Assembly: GCF_001424425.1 (NCBI RefSeq)
Contig: NZ_LMPT01000003.1
Coordinates: 57,260-121,259, forward strand
Source: Acidovorax sp. Leaf191
GTDB lineage: Bacteria > Pseudomonadota > Gammaproteobacteria > Burkholderiales > Burkholderiaceae_C
Length of the DNA stretch: 64,000 nt
Reading direction: 5' to 3'
The translations under genes and the position numbers were made by a program. Positions 55,107 through 63,600 of the stretch are shown piece by piece (position 1 is the stretch's first letter; the number at the start of each line of letters is the position of its first letter). The notes under the pieces are model-generated. The model ran no database searches and was not told where the DNA came from. It saw only the letters and a list, made by a program, of their open reading frames with translations.

Positions 55107-58100
55107 TCACTCGTGCTCTTGGCGGGGCGCTGCCAGCACGGGGTGGGCGCTGCCGCCGCCGTGCGGGTTGTGCGATATGGGCGCCACGTGCGTGCCGTGC
55201 TCCACCAGCGGGCGGTTGCCAGCCAGCTTGCGCAGCAGCACGTAGAAGACGGGCGTGAGGAACAGGCCGAAGGCCGTCACCCCAATCATTCCGGAGAACA
55301 CGGCCACGCCCATGGCGCTGCGCATCTCGGCGCCGGCACCGGTGGAGAGCACCAGGGGCAGCACACCCATCACGAAGGCCAGCGAGGTCATCAGGATGGG
55401 GCGCAGCCGCAGGCGGCTGGCCTCGATGGCGGCCTGCACGGGGGTGCGCCCGGCAAACTCCAACTCGCGCGCAAACTCCACGATCAGGATGGCGTTCTTG
55501 GCCGACAGCCCCACCAGCACGATGAGCCCGATCTGCGTGAACACGTTGTTGTCGCCCTTGCTCAGCCACACCCCGGTCATGGCCGCCAGGATGCCCATGG
55601 GCACGATCAGGATGATGGCAATGGGCAGCGTCAGGCTTTCGTACTGCGCGGCCAGCACCAGGAACACCAGCAGGATGGCCAGCGGGAACACCAGCACGGC
55701 GGAGTTGCCGGCCAGGATTTCCTGGTAGGTGAGCTCGGTCCACTCGAAGGTGATGCCCTGGGGCAGCGTCTCTGCGGCAATGCGCTCGATGGCGGCCTGG
55801 GCCTGGCCCGACGAGTAGCCGGGTGCAGGGCCGCCGTTGATGTCCGCGGCCAGGTAGCCGTTGTAGCGCATGGCACGCTCGGGGCCGAAGCTCGGCTCCA
55901 TCTTCATCAGCGCCGACAGAGGCACCATCTCGCCGGTGCCAGAGCGCACCTTGAGCAGGCCCACGTCTTCAGCCCGCGCGCGGTAGGCCGCATCGGCCTG
56001 CACGCGCACGCTGTAGGTGCGGCCAAACTGGTTGAAGTCGTTGGCGTACAGGCTGCCCAGGTAGATCTGCAGCGTGTCGAAGATGTCCGTCACCGGCACA
56101 CCCAGCTGGCGGGCCTTGGTGCGGTCGATGTTGGCGTACAGCTGCGGCACGTTGACCTGCCAGCTGGTGAACAGGCCGGCCAGCTCGGGCGTCTGGTAGG
56201 CCTTGGCCATGAAGGCCTTCACGGCGCCGTCCATGGCCTGGAAGCCCAGCGATGCGCGGTCTTCGATCTGCAGCTTGAAACCGCCGGTGGTGCCCAGGCC
56301 CGCCACGGGTGGCGGCGGGAACATGGCGATGAACGCATCCTGGATGCTGCCGAACGACTGGTTCAGCTGGCCTGCCACGGCGCCGCCGCTCTGGTCGGCG
56401 CGGGTGCGCTCGGCAAAGGGCTTGAGCGTGGCGAACACGATGCCCGAGTTGGAGCTGTTGGTGAAGCCGTTGATCGACAGGCCGGGGAAGGCGATCGCGT
56501 CTTCGACGTTGGGGTTCTCCTTCATGATCTCGCCCATGCGGCGGATCACGTTCTCGGTGCGGTCCAGCGTGGCGCCGTCGGGCAGCTGGGCAAAGCCGAT
56601 CAGGTACTGCTTGTCCTGCGCGGGCACGAAGCCGCCGGGCACGATCTTGAACAGGCCCACCGTGGCACCCACCAGCGCGAGGTAGATCACGAACATCAGT
56701 GCCTTGCGGCCGATGACGCGCTTGACGCCGCCGCTGTAGGCCTCGGAGCCGCGGTGGAACAGGCGGTTGAAGCCGCGGAACAGTCCACCCAACACCTTGT
56801 CCATGCCGCGCGTGAGCGCGTCCTTGGGCTCGTTGTGGCCCTTGAGCAAAAGTGCCGACAGCGCGGGCGACAGCGTCAGCGAGTTGATCGCCGAGATCAC
56901 CGTGGAGATCGCGATCGTCACTGCGAACTGCTTGTAGAACTGCCCCGTGAGCCCGCTGATGAAAGCCAGCGGCACGAACACCGCCACCAGCACCAGGGCG
57001 ATGGCGATGATGGGGCCGGACACTTCCCGCATGGCGCGGTAGGTGGCCTCGCGCGGGGTCAGGCCCGCCTCGATATTGCGCTCGACGTTCTCCACCACCA
57101 CGATGGCGTCGTCCACCACGATGCCGATGGCCAGCACCAGGCCGAACAGGGAGAGCGCGTTGATCGAAAAACCCAGCAGGTGCAGCACCGCAAACGTGCC
57201 CACCACCGACACCGGCACGGCCAGCAGCGGGATGATGGACGCGCGCCAGGTCTGCAGGAACAGGATCACCACCAGTACCACGAGGGCGATGGCTTCTAGC
57301 AGCGTGTGGATCACGGACTTGATCGATGCACGCACGAACTGCGTGGGGTCGTACGCAATGCGGTACTCCACGCCTTCGGGCATGTTCTTCTGGATCTCGT
57401 CCATGGTCTTGCGCACGTTGGACGAGATGTCCAGCGCGTTGGAGCCCGGCGCCTGGAACACGCCCATGCCCACGGCGGGGTCGTTGTTGAGCAGCGAGCG
57501 CAGCGAGTAGTCGGCCGCGCCCAGCTCCAGGCGGGCGATGTCGCGCAGGCGCGTCACGGCGCCGTCCGCACCGGTCTTGACGATGATGTCGCCGAACTCT
57601 TCCTCGGTCTGCAGACGGCCCTGGGCGTTGATGGACAACTGCAGGTCCACGCCGGGCAGGCCGGGCGATGCGCCCACCACGCCGGCGGCGGCCTGCACGT
57701 TCTGGCCGCGGATGGCGGTCACCACGTCGCTGGCCGACAGGCCGCGCTGCGCGACCTTTTGCGGGTCGAGCCACACACGCATGGAGTAGTCGCCGCCGCC
57801 GAAGATCTGCACCTGGCCCACACCGCCGATGCGGGCGAGACGGTCCTTCACATTGAGCACCGCGTAGTTGCGCAGGTAGTCGATGTCGTAGCGGTTGTTG
57901 GGCGAGACCAGGTGGACCACCATGGTCAGGTCCGGCGCGCTCTTGACGGTGGTGACGCCCAGGCGGCGCACTTCCTCGGGCAGGCGCGGCTCGGCCTGCG
58001 ACACGCGGTTTTGCACCAGCTGCTGGGCCTTGTCGGGGTCGGTGCCCAAGGCAAAGGTCACGGTCAGCGTCATGACGCCGTCGGTGGTGGCCTGGCTGCC

Positions 58101-58340
58101 CATGTAGAGCATGCCTTCCACGCCGTTGATGGATTCCTCCAGCGGCGTGGCCACGGTCTCGGCGATCACCTTGGGGTTGGCGCCCGGGTACTGTGCGCGC
58201 ACCACCACGGAGGGCGGCGCGACTTCAGGGTATTCGGAGATAGGCAGACCGCGCAATGCGATGAGCCCCCCGAGGAAGATGAGCACCGACAGCACCCCGG
58301 CGAAGATGGGGCGGTCGATGAAGAAGCGGGATAGATTCAT
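55107..58340 (-). CDS. Multidrug efflux RND pump (AcrB/MexB family)
   Basis: A 1077-aa inner-membrane hydrophobe/amphiphile efflux pump. It starts MNLSRFFIDRPIFAGVLSVL, the family's N-terminus; the frame extends to 58427 without conservation. Porter motifs GVGQVQIFGGGDYSMRVWLDP and SPGLPGVDLQ are present. The TM4 proton relay is VVDDAIVVVENVERN with D410 and D411, and TM10 has GLSAKNAILIVEFAREL. Drugs are taken from the periplasm or membrane and pushed through the adaptor and channel. It follows the adaptor gene by 34 nt. Confidence 0.96.
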   Translation of the reverse strand: MNLSRFFIDRPIFAGVLSVLIFLGGLIALRGLPISEYPEVAPPSVVVRAQYPGANPKVIAETVATPLEESINGVEGMLYMGSQATTDGVMTLTVTFALGTDPDKAQQLVQNRVSQAEPRLPEEVRRLGVTTVKSAPDLTMVVHLVSPNNRYDIDYLRNYAVLNVKDRLARIGGVGQVQIFGGGDYSMRVWLDPQKVAQRGLSASDVVTAIRGQNVQAAAGVVGASPGLPGVDLQLSINAQGRLQTEEEFGDIIVKTGADGAVTRLRDIARLELGAADYSLRSLLNNDPAVGMGVFQAPGSNALDISSNVRKTMDEIQKNMPEGVEYRIAYDPTQFVRASIKSVIHTLLEAIALVVLVVILFLQTWRASIIPLLAVPVSVVGTFAVLHLLGFSINALSLFGLVLAIGIVVDDAIVVVENVERNIEAGLTPREATYRAMREVSGPIIAIALVLVAVFVPLAFISGLTGQFYKQFAVTIAISTVISAINSLTLSPALSALLLKGHNEPKDALTRGMDKVLGGLFRGFNRLFHRGSEAYSGGVKRVIGRKALMFVIYLALVGATVGLFKIVPGGFVPAQDKQYLIGFAQLPDGATLDRTENVIRRMGEIMKENPNVEDAIAFPGLSINGFTNSSNSGIVFATLKPFAERTRADQSGGAVAGQLNQSFGSIQDAFIAMFPPPPVAGLGTTGGFKLQIEDRASLGFQAMDGAVKAFMAKAYQTPELAGLFTSWQVNVPQLYANIDRTKARQLGVPVTDIFDTLQIYLGSLYANDFNQFGRTYSVRVQADAAYRARAEDVGLLKVRSGTGEMVPLSALMKMEPSFGPERAMRYNGYLAADINGGPAPGYSSGQAQAAIERIAAETLPQGITFEWTELTYQEILAGNSAVLVFPLAILLVFLVLAAQYESLTLPIAIILIVPMGILAAMTGVWLSKGDNNVFTQIGLIVLVGLSAKNAILIVEFARELEFAGRTPVQAAIEASRLRLRPILMTSLAFVMGVLPLVLSTGAGAEMRSAMGVAVFSGMIGVTAFGLFLTPVFYVLLRKLAGNRPLVEHGTHVAPISHNPHGGGSAHPVLAAPRQEHE

Positions 58341-58374
58341 GGATGCAAATTCCTGGTGTCGCTCTGGCCCGTGC

Positions 58375-59628
58375 TCACGCGGCAGGCGACTTGGTGTTGT
58401 TCTTGGCTTCCTTGCGATCACCCGCAACTTCGGCCTTGGCGGTCATGGGGACGGACTGGGGTGCCACCACGGCACCGGGGCGCACGCGCTGCAGGCCGTT
58501 GACGACGATGTTCTCGCCCGCCTTCAGGCCCGACGTGACCACACGCAGGCCGTCGATGGGCGCGCCCAGCGTGACTTCGCGGTACTCGGCCTTGTTGCCT
58601 TCGCCCACCACCATCACGAACTTCTTGTTCTGGTCGGTGCCTACGGCACGCTCGTTGATCAGCAGGGCCTGGGTGTCGCGCGCCTGGCCCATGCGGATGC
58701 GGGCGAACTGGCCGGGGATGAGTGCGCCGTCTTCGTTGTCGAACACGGCACGCACGCGCACCGTGCCACTCTTGGCGTCCACCTGGTTGTCGATCAACTG
58801 CAGGCGGCCGGTGTGCGGCGTGCTGCCCGCGGTGCCAGTGCCCATCTGCACAGGAATGCGCTCGATGAGTTGGCGCGCGCTGTGGCCCCGTTGGCTGCTT
58901 TGCAGGTCGGCCAGCGCCTTCACCACGATCTGCTCGTCGGTGTCGAAGCTGGCGTAGATGGGGCTCACCGACACCAGCGTGGTCAGCACCGGGGCGCCGG
59001 CGCCGGCGGCCACCAGGTTGCCCACGGTGACTTCGATGCGGCCCACGCGGCCCGCCACGGGTGCACGCACCTGGGTGTAGCCAAGGTTCAGCTTGGCGGT
59101 CTGCAGCGCGGCCTGGGCGGCGCGCAGGTTGGCGTCGGCCTCCCGCTGGGCGTTCAGGCGCTCGTCGTGCTCACGCTGGGCAATGGCGCGTTCTTCGAGC
59201 AGGCGCGTGGCCCTCTCCATTTCGCTGCGGGTGTAGGACACGCGGGCCTGGGCGGCGACCACCTGGGCTTCGGCGCGGTCGACCTCGGCCGCATACGGCG
59301 CGGGGTCCACGGTGACGAGCAGGTCACCCTGCTTGACCAGCGAGCCTTCGCGGAAGTGCACGGCCTGCACGGCACCCGAGACGCGCGGTCGCACGTCCAC
59401 ACGCTGCACGGCCTCGAGGCGGCCGGAGAATTCATCCCACAGGGAGATGTCCTTTTGCACCACGGCAGCGACCGACACCGGCATGGCGGGCGGCGTGGCG
59501 CCTTCGCCGTTGGCCTGGGCCGTGGGCGCCTGGAAGACGAGGACCAATGCAGCCACGGCAGCGGTGACGGCGGTGGCGATGGTGGCCAGGCCCAGGGGGC
59601 GGTTCTTGGAGAGCGGGTTGGTGGTCAT
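58375..59628 (-). CDS. Multidrug efflux adaptor (MexA/AcrA family)
   Basis: A 417-aa periplasmic adaptor. It starts MTTNPLSKNRPLGLATIATA with one N-terminal hydrophobic segment and no lipobox. The lipoyl half-motifs are EAVQRVDVRPRVSGAVQAVH and LGYTQVRAPVAGRVGRIEV, with a helical hairpin between. The longer frame to 59718 is not protein-like. It heads the operon adaptor-pump-channel. The upstream leader of about 415 nt starts from a SoxR-like promoter. No pump-specific TetR or LysR regulator is adjacent. Confidence 0.94.
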   Translation of the reverse strand: MTTNPLSKNRPLGLATIATAVTAAVAALVLVFQAPTAQANGEGATPPAMPVSVAAVVQKDISLWDEFSGRLEAVQRVDVRPRVSGAVQAVHFREGSLVKQGDLLVTVDPAPYAAEVDRAEAQVVAAQARVSYTRSEMERATRLLEERAIAQREHDERLNAQREADANLRAAQAALQTAKLNLGYTQVRAPVAGRVGRIEVTVGNLVAAGAGAPVLTTLVSVSPIYASFDTDEQIVVKALADLQSSQRGHSARQLIERIPVQMGTGTAGSTPHTGRLQLIDNQVDAKSGTVRVRAVFDNEDGALIPGQFARIRMGQARDTQALLINERAVGTDQNKKFVMVVGEGNKAEYREVTLGAPIDGLRVVTSGLKAGENIVVNGLQRVRPGAVVAPQSVPMTAKAEVAGDRKEAKNNTKSPAA

Positions 59629-59773
59629 GGTCGTTTCAATCAATCGTTGAGGCGGGCGTTGCAGGCGCGCCAGGGAAGTTGTTGTCTGCGCCACGCGGTG
59701 CAGACGCGCAAGAGGCAAAGGTCACGGCGGGATGGACGGGCAGTCTCGGCAATGACACGGTGGAAAGGTCAAG

Positions 59774-59796
59774 GCCCCGGCCGGCACGCCCGGGGC
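59774..59796 (-). other. Hairpin after the leader ORF
   Basis: GCCCCGG and CCGGGGC enclose 9 nt, 16 nt beyond the leader ORF stop in the transcribed direction. There is no T run, so it is not a finished terminator, but it could pair alternatively in an attenuation mechanism. Confidence 0.4.
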
Positions 59797-59811
59797 ATCG
59801 GCCCGCCTGTG

Positions 59812-59892
59812 TCACAAGACGCTGCGGCGCAGCGTTCTGTGACCAGCGGGGTGGCTGCAGGCAGCCGTTGAAAAGTGCGTTGTGTTGTTCAC
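59812..59892 (-). CDS. Possible 26-aa leader peptide of the RND operon
   Basis: A short frame starting at GTG and preceded by a perfect GGAGG 10 nt upstream, the best ribosome site in this region. The product would be MNNTTHFSTAACSHPAGHRT followed by six residues, with no membrane or export features. It lies about 150 nt after the predicted transcription start and 183 nt before the adaptor ATG. Leader peptides that sense ribosome stalling are known for some RND pumps (for example MexXY control in Pseudomonas); here it is a proposal only. The frame may also be chance. Confidence 0.35.
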   Translation of the reverse strand: MNNTTHFSTAACSHPAGHRTLRRSVL

Positions 59893-60049
59893 GTTGTTAT
59901 TTCCTCCGTATCGTTGACGTCAGTAGCTCCGCGCGCCGTCCAGCCCCTCACGGGCACGGCGTGCAGAAATGCGCGGGCAAAGCTGTTCCCTCCGGCACGG
60001 CGTGCCGGAAAAATCAGCGTTGAAAACCAGGGTTCGGTAGAGAGGCTGC

Positions 60050-60080
60050 AGTATCGAACCTCAACTTACGTTGAGGTCAA
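60050..60080 (-). promoter_or_regulatory. SoxR-like promoter for the RND operon
   Basis: On the minus strand TTGACC (-35) and GATACT (-10) are separated by 19 bp, a spacing used by MerR-family activators. The spacer carries CCTCAACGTAAGTTGAGG (60059-60076), which matches the E. coli soxS SoxR box CCTCAAGTTAACTTGAGG at 15 of 18 positions. Transcription would start near 60043 and run into the efflux operon. Confidence 0.7.
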
Positions 60081-60104
60081 CACCTTTTTGCAGCGGGGGG
60101 GCGG

Positions 60105-60989
60105 TCAGGAAGGCACCGGACATCGGGTGGCCTCGAAGAACTGGCGGAACTGCTCCTGCGCACCAGCGGCACAGGGGCATTCGTGCGGGCCTGTCTGCGT
60201 TTGCAGCAGGGCATCGGGCCACTGCGCGGCCTTGGCAAACACATGGCAGGTGACCTGGAGCCCGGCAGCTTCCAGCCGGGCGGCATAAGCCACCGCCTCA
60301 TCGTGCATGGGGTCGGTGTCGCCCACCAGCACCAGCGTGGGCGGCAGGCCCGCCAGGCGGCGCGCTGCACCGGGCACGGCGTAGGGATGGTCGGCATCGC
60401 GCGGGCAGCTCAGGAAATTGCGCCACCCTTCGGACCACTTGCAGCCGGTGGCGTCGCCCGTGGCTTCGCGCAGCGACGCCGTGCCCACGCAGGGGTCCAG
60501 CATGGGCGACAGCAGGATCTGTCCGGCCAGCGGCGGGTGCGACTGGTCGCGCGCCATCAGGCTCACGGCTGCGGCCAGGTTGCCGCCCGCCTCTTCACCG
60601 GCCAGGTACACCAGCGAGCCCTGCCCGCCCAGCTTGGTCCGGTTGCGGTGCACCCACTTGAGGACACTGTAGCCGGTGTCCACCGGCTGGGGGAACGGGG
60701 TGAGCGGGTAGGCGACCGACACCACCACAGCGCCCACGCTCTCCAGCAGCGACGCCACGGTGCAGCCATTGTCCAGGTCGCCCGAGGTGAATGCGCCGCC
60801 GTGAAAATGCACCACCACCGGAGACACCTTGCCCGTCTTCTTGCGGCCATACATGCGCACGGCCACGTCCTGCCCCGCCGCCACCTCAATGGTGGAATCG
60901 GTGCACACGGACGCCGCCTTGGACACCTTGGCAGGTGCGGCGGTCGGCTGCGATGTAGAGGATGGCGAAGACGGTCTGTCGGGCTGCAT
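60105..60989 (-). CDS. Alpha/beta-hydrolase homologue lacking the catalytic serine
   Basis: A 294-aa protein of the hormone-sensitive-lipase-type alpha/beta-hydrolase group. The oxyanion motif HFHGGAF is intact at residues 61-67. The nucleophile elbow, normally GDSAGG, reads GEEAGGN, with E133 in place of serine (codon GAG, no frame problem). The Asp region VGDTDPMHDEA is present, but the usual terminal HGF histidine motif is replaced by HVFAKAAQWPDAL. It is therefore probably not a serine hydrolase and may bind ligands or have another chemistry. It is divergent from a LysR gene (189 bp) that may control it. Confidence 0.8.
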   Translation of the reverse strand: MQPDRPSSPSSTSQPTAAPAKVSKAASVCTDSTIEVAAGQDVAVRMYGRKKTGKVSPVVVHFHGGAFTSGDLDNGCTVASLLESVGAVVVSVAYPLTPFPQPVDTGYSVLKWVHRNRTKLGGQGSLVYLAGEEAGGNLAAAVSLMARDQSHPPLAGQILLSPMLDPCVGTASLREATGDATGCKWSEGWRNFLSCPRDADHPYAVPGAARRLAGLPPTLVLVGDTDPMHDEAVAYAARLEAAGLQVTCHVFAKAAQWPDALLQTQTGPHECPCAAGAQEQFRQFFEATRCPVPS

Positions 60990-61178
60990 GGCATGTACCC
61001 AGGGAATGGAGGATGGGATAAATGTAGTGGCTCAGGCCCACGGGATAAACAGGCCAAACACCACTGCACTGTTTCCAAAAGCTCAACAATCAAACGGCGG
61101 CTTGCGTGTGAGAATTCCTCAGCACCCACTGGTGGGTGCTGCAGTCCGGATTGCAGTTTCAGATTTCAAGGAGAAGCC

Positions 61179-62096
61179 ATGGACCAGATACAGGCCATGC
61201 GCATATTCGTGCGGGTGGTGGAGGCCGGCACGTTCACCCGGGCAGCGGATTCGCTTTCGCTGCCCAAGGCCACGGTCACCAAGCATGTACAGGCGCTGGA
61301 GGAGCGCCTGCGCGTGAAACTGCTCAACCGCACCACCCGCCGCGTGACGGTGACGCCCGACGGCGCCGCCTACTACGACCGGACGGTGCGCCTGCTGACC
61401 GACCTGGACGACATCGAGGCCAGCATGACCAACGCGCGCGCCAACCCGCGCGGGCGCTTGCGCATCGACGTGGGGACGTCGGTGGCGCAGTTGCTGCTGA
61501 TCCCGCACCTGGCGGAGTTCCACGAACGCTACCCGGACATCCAGCTCGACCTGGGGGTGAGCGACCGCATCGTGGACCTGATCGGCGACAACGTGGACTG
61601 CGTGATCCGCGGCGGCGAGCTGAGCGACCAGTCGCTGGTGGCGCGGCGCATCGGCAATCTCGAATTCATCACCGTGGCATCGCCCGACTACCTGGCGCGC
61701 AAGGGCACGCCCGCGCACCCGCTGGAGATCGAGGAAAAGCACACCAGCCTGCTGTACTTCTCGCCGCACTCGGGGCGGCACTACCCGCTGGAGTTCCGCA
61801 AGGACGCCGAGTCCATCGACATCTCCGGCCCCTACCAGCTGAGCGTGAACGAAGCCAATGCGTATGTGACGTCGCTGGTGGCGGGGCTGGGCATCGGGCA
61901 GATCACGAGCTTTCAGGCCGAGAGCCACCTGCAGGGCGGCACGCTGGTGCAAGTGCTGCCCGAATGGACGCAGCCCCTGCTGCCGGTGTATGTGGTGTAC
62001 CCGCCCAACCGCCATTTGAGCGCCAAGGTGCGCGCCTTTGTCGACTGGGCGGCCGAGCTGTTCCAGCGCGAAGCCCAGATGCAGCGCAAGGGGTAG
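61179..62096 (+). CDS. LysR-family transcriptional regulator
   Basis: A 305-aa regulator with AAGGAG before the ATG at 61179; the frame is open far upstream, antisense to the hydrolase gene, and that part is rejected. The N-terminal HTH is AMRIFVRVVEAGTFTRAADS followed by LPKATVTKHVQALEERLRVK, close to the CrgA-like LysR subgroup with LLNRTTRRVTVTPDG. The effector domain begins RGRLRIDVGTSVAQLLLIPH. It is divergent from the hydrolase-like gene and may regulate it, and perhaps the efflux operon beyond. Confidence 0.92.
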   Translation: MDQIQAMRIFVRVVEAGTFTRAADSLSLPKATVTKHVQALEERLRVKLLNRTTRRVTVTPDGAAYYDRTVRLLTDLDDIEASMTNARANPRGRLRIDVGTSVAQLLLIPHLAEFHERYPDIQLDLGVSDRIVDLIGDNVDCVIRGGELSDQSLVARRIGNLEFITVASPDYLARKGTPAHPLEIEEKHTSLLYFSPHSGRHYPLEFRKDAESIDISGPYQLSVNEANAYVTSLVAGLGIGQITSFQAESHLQGGTLVQVLPEWTQPLLPVYVVYPPNRHLSAKVRAFVDWAAELFQREAQMQRKG

Positions 62097-62239
62097 ACCC
62101 GCCTGCGCCGGCCTGCGGGCTGGGTGCCGCAGTACCCGGCGCCTGAAGGGGCTCCACCGGCCAGCGGGCCCACCGGCTCCCATGCCGCGATGGCACGCCA
62201 CCAGCCCGCTCCCAGGCGCTGCGGGCATCTGCGGTCTGT

Positions 62240-62566
62240 ATGCTTCAGGGGATGAGCATTTCTGAGACCCCACCGCCCGCCACGCCGGGAACCCCGGCAC
62301 CCGACGAAGCCCCCGCCCCGGTTGCCAAGCCCGTCCAGCCCCGCAACCCGCTGCACGGCGTGACGCTGGAGGCCATGGTGGTGGCCCTGGCGGACTATTT
62401 TGGCTGGGATGAACTGGGCCAGCGCATTCCCATCCGCTGCTTCCAGAGCGACCCCAGCGTGGGATCGAGCCTCAAGTTCCTGCGCAAGACGCCCTGGGCG
62501 CGCGAAAAGGTCGAAAGCCTGTACCTCTTCATGCTGCGGGATCAAAAGCGCAACAACGAGGGCTGA
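62240..62566 (+). CDS. VF530-family (DUF2132) DNA-binding protein
   Basis: A small protein of 104 or 108 aa; ATG at 62240 or 62252, neither with well-placed ribosome site. After a Pro/Ala-rich N-terminal tail, the VF530 domain begins [20 protein letters not shown] and continues [33 protein letters not shown] and [11 protein letters not shown]. The fold is a small helical domain thought to bind DNA; the exact role is not known. It is convergent with the alpha-E gene, with 73 bp between stops. Confidence 0.88.
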   Translation: MLQGMSISETPPPATPGTPAPDEAPAPVAKPVQPRNPLHGVTLEAMVVALADYFGWDELGQRIPIRCFQSDPSVGSSLKFLRKTPWAREKVESLYLFMLRDQKRNNEG

Positions 62567-62639
62567 GCCGGAGGGTTGCCGGCCTGCCGCGCCGGCAAAG
62601 CCACGGCGGCCAGCCCCCTCCCCTGGCCTGCCTTGACCG

Positions 62640-63599
62640 TCAGTCGCCCGCCGCCACCAGGAAGTCGCGGCTGATGCCCCCGCCCAGGTCGTTGACCCGG
62701 TCGAGGAACTGCGTGAGGAACGCATGCAGGCCCGTCGACAGGATCTCGTCGATGCGCCCGTACTGCAGGTCGGCCAGCAGGCGGCCCGCGCGGCGCTGGG
62801 TTTCGGCCGACTGCTGGTTGGCCACCACGCTGAGGTTGTCCACCACCTCGCGCATGCAGGCGTGCAGGGACCTGGGCATGTCGCGGCGCAGCACCAGCAG
62901 GTCGGCCACACGGCCCGGGGTGATCACGTCGCGGTAGACCTTGCGGTACACCTCGAACGCCGAGACGCTGCGCAGGATGGAGCTCCAGTGGTAGAAGTCG
63001 GCCTCCTGGTTGCGCTCGCTTGCGCGGCCGAAGAAGTCGTTTTCCACCGCGTGGAACTTCACGTCCAGCAGCCGCGCCGTGTTGTCGGCGCGCTCGAGGA
63101 AGGTGCCCAGCCGCAGGAAGTGAAAGGCCTCGTCCTGCAGCATGGTGCCCAGCGTCACGCCGCGCGACAGGTGCGAGCGGTATTTCACCCACTCGAAGAA
63201 CTGGCCGGGCTCACGCTCGAAGGCGCCGCTTTCCAGCACGCGGTGCAGCTCCAGCCAGGTCTGGTTCTGCGTCTCCCACACCTCGGTGGTGAGCGCCCCG
63301 CGCACGGCCCGCGCGTTTTCGCGCGCAGCGCGCAGGCACGACAGGATGGACGACGGGTTCTCGCCATCGCGCACCATGAATTCCAGCACGTTGTGGGGCG
63401 TGACCTTGCCATGTTTGGCGGTGTAGGCGGGAATCAGCTCGCTGATGGACAGCAGGCCTTCCCAACCCTCCTGCACCACGTCGGCAGACTGGGGCAGGAG
63501 CGAGGTCTCGTAGCTCACATTGAGCATCCGGGCGGTGTTCTCCGCCCGCTCGGTGTATCGAGACATCCAGAACAGGTGATCGGCAGTGCGGCTCAGCAT
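62640..63599 (-). CDS. Alpha-E domain protein (DUF403)
   Basis: A 319-aa helical protein of the alpha-E (DUF403) family, starting MLSRTADHLFWMSRYTERAE, the family's N-terminal signature. Further landmarks are FLRLGTFLERADNTARLLDV and a C-terminal helix with LTQFLDRVNDLGGGISRDFL. Its function is not established; members are encoded with circularly permuted ATP-grasp enzymes and often transglutaminase-like proteins, suggesting a peptide-modifying system. Its ATG is one nucleotide after the stop of the ATP-grasp gene. Confidence 0.93.
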   Translation of the reverse strand: MLSRTADHLFWMSRYTERAENTARMLNVSYETSLLPQSADVVQEGWEGLLSISELIPAYTAKHGKVTPHNVLEFMVRDGENPSSILSCLRAARENARAVRGALTTEVWETQNQTWLELHRVLESGAFEREPGQFFEWVKYRSHLSRGVTLGTMLQDEAFHFLRLGTFLERADNTARLLDVKFHAVENDFFGRASERNQEADFYHWSSILRSVSAFEVYRKVYRDVITPGRVADLLVLRRDMPRSLHACMREVVDNLSVVANQQSAETQRRAGRLLADLQYGRIDEILSTGLHAFLTQFLDRVNDLGGGISRDFLVAAGD

Positions 63600-63600
63600 C

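Larger units (their letters stand above)
59629..60104. other. Leader and promoter region of the RND operon
   Basis: 476 bp without an annotated-size gene. It holds a possible 26-codon leader peptide (59812-59892), a hairpin at 59774-59796, and the SoxR-like promoter (60050-60080). GGTTCG (60031-60036) and CGAACC (60055-60060) form another inverted pair over the expected transcription start. Confidence 0.6.

Noticed and set aside
59774..59796. Rho-independent terminator in the RND leader
   Set aside because: The hairpin is GC-rich but lacks a T run, so it is listed only as a hairpin.
60183..61178. Upstream extension of the LysR protein at 61179
   Set aside because: Antisense to the hydrolase-like gene; the HTH domain starts right after 61179, which has a good AAGGAG.
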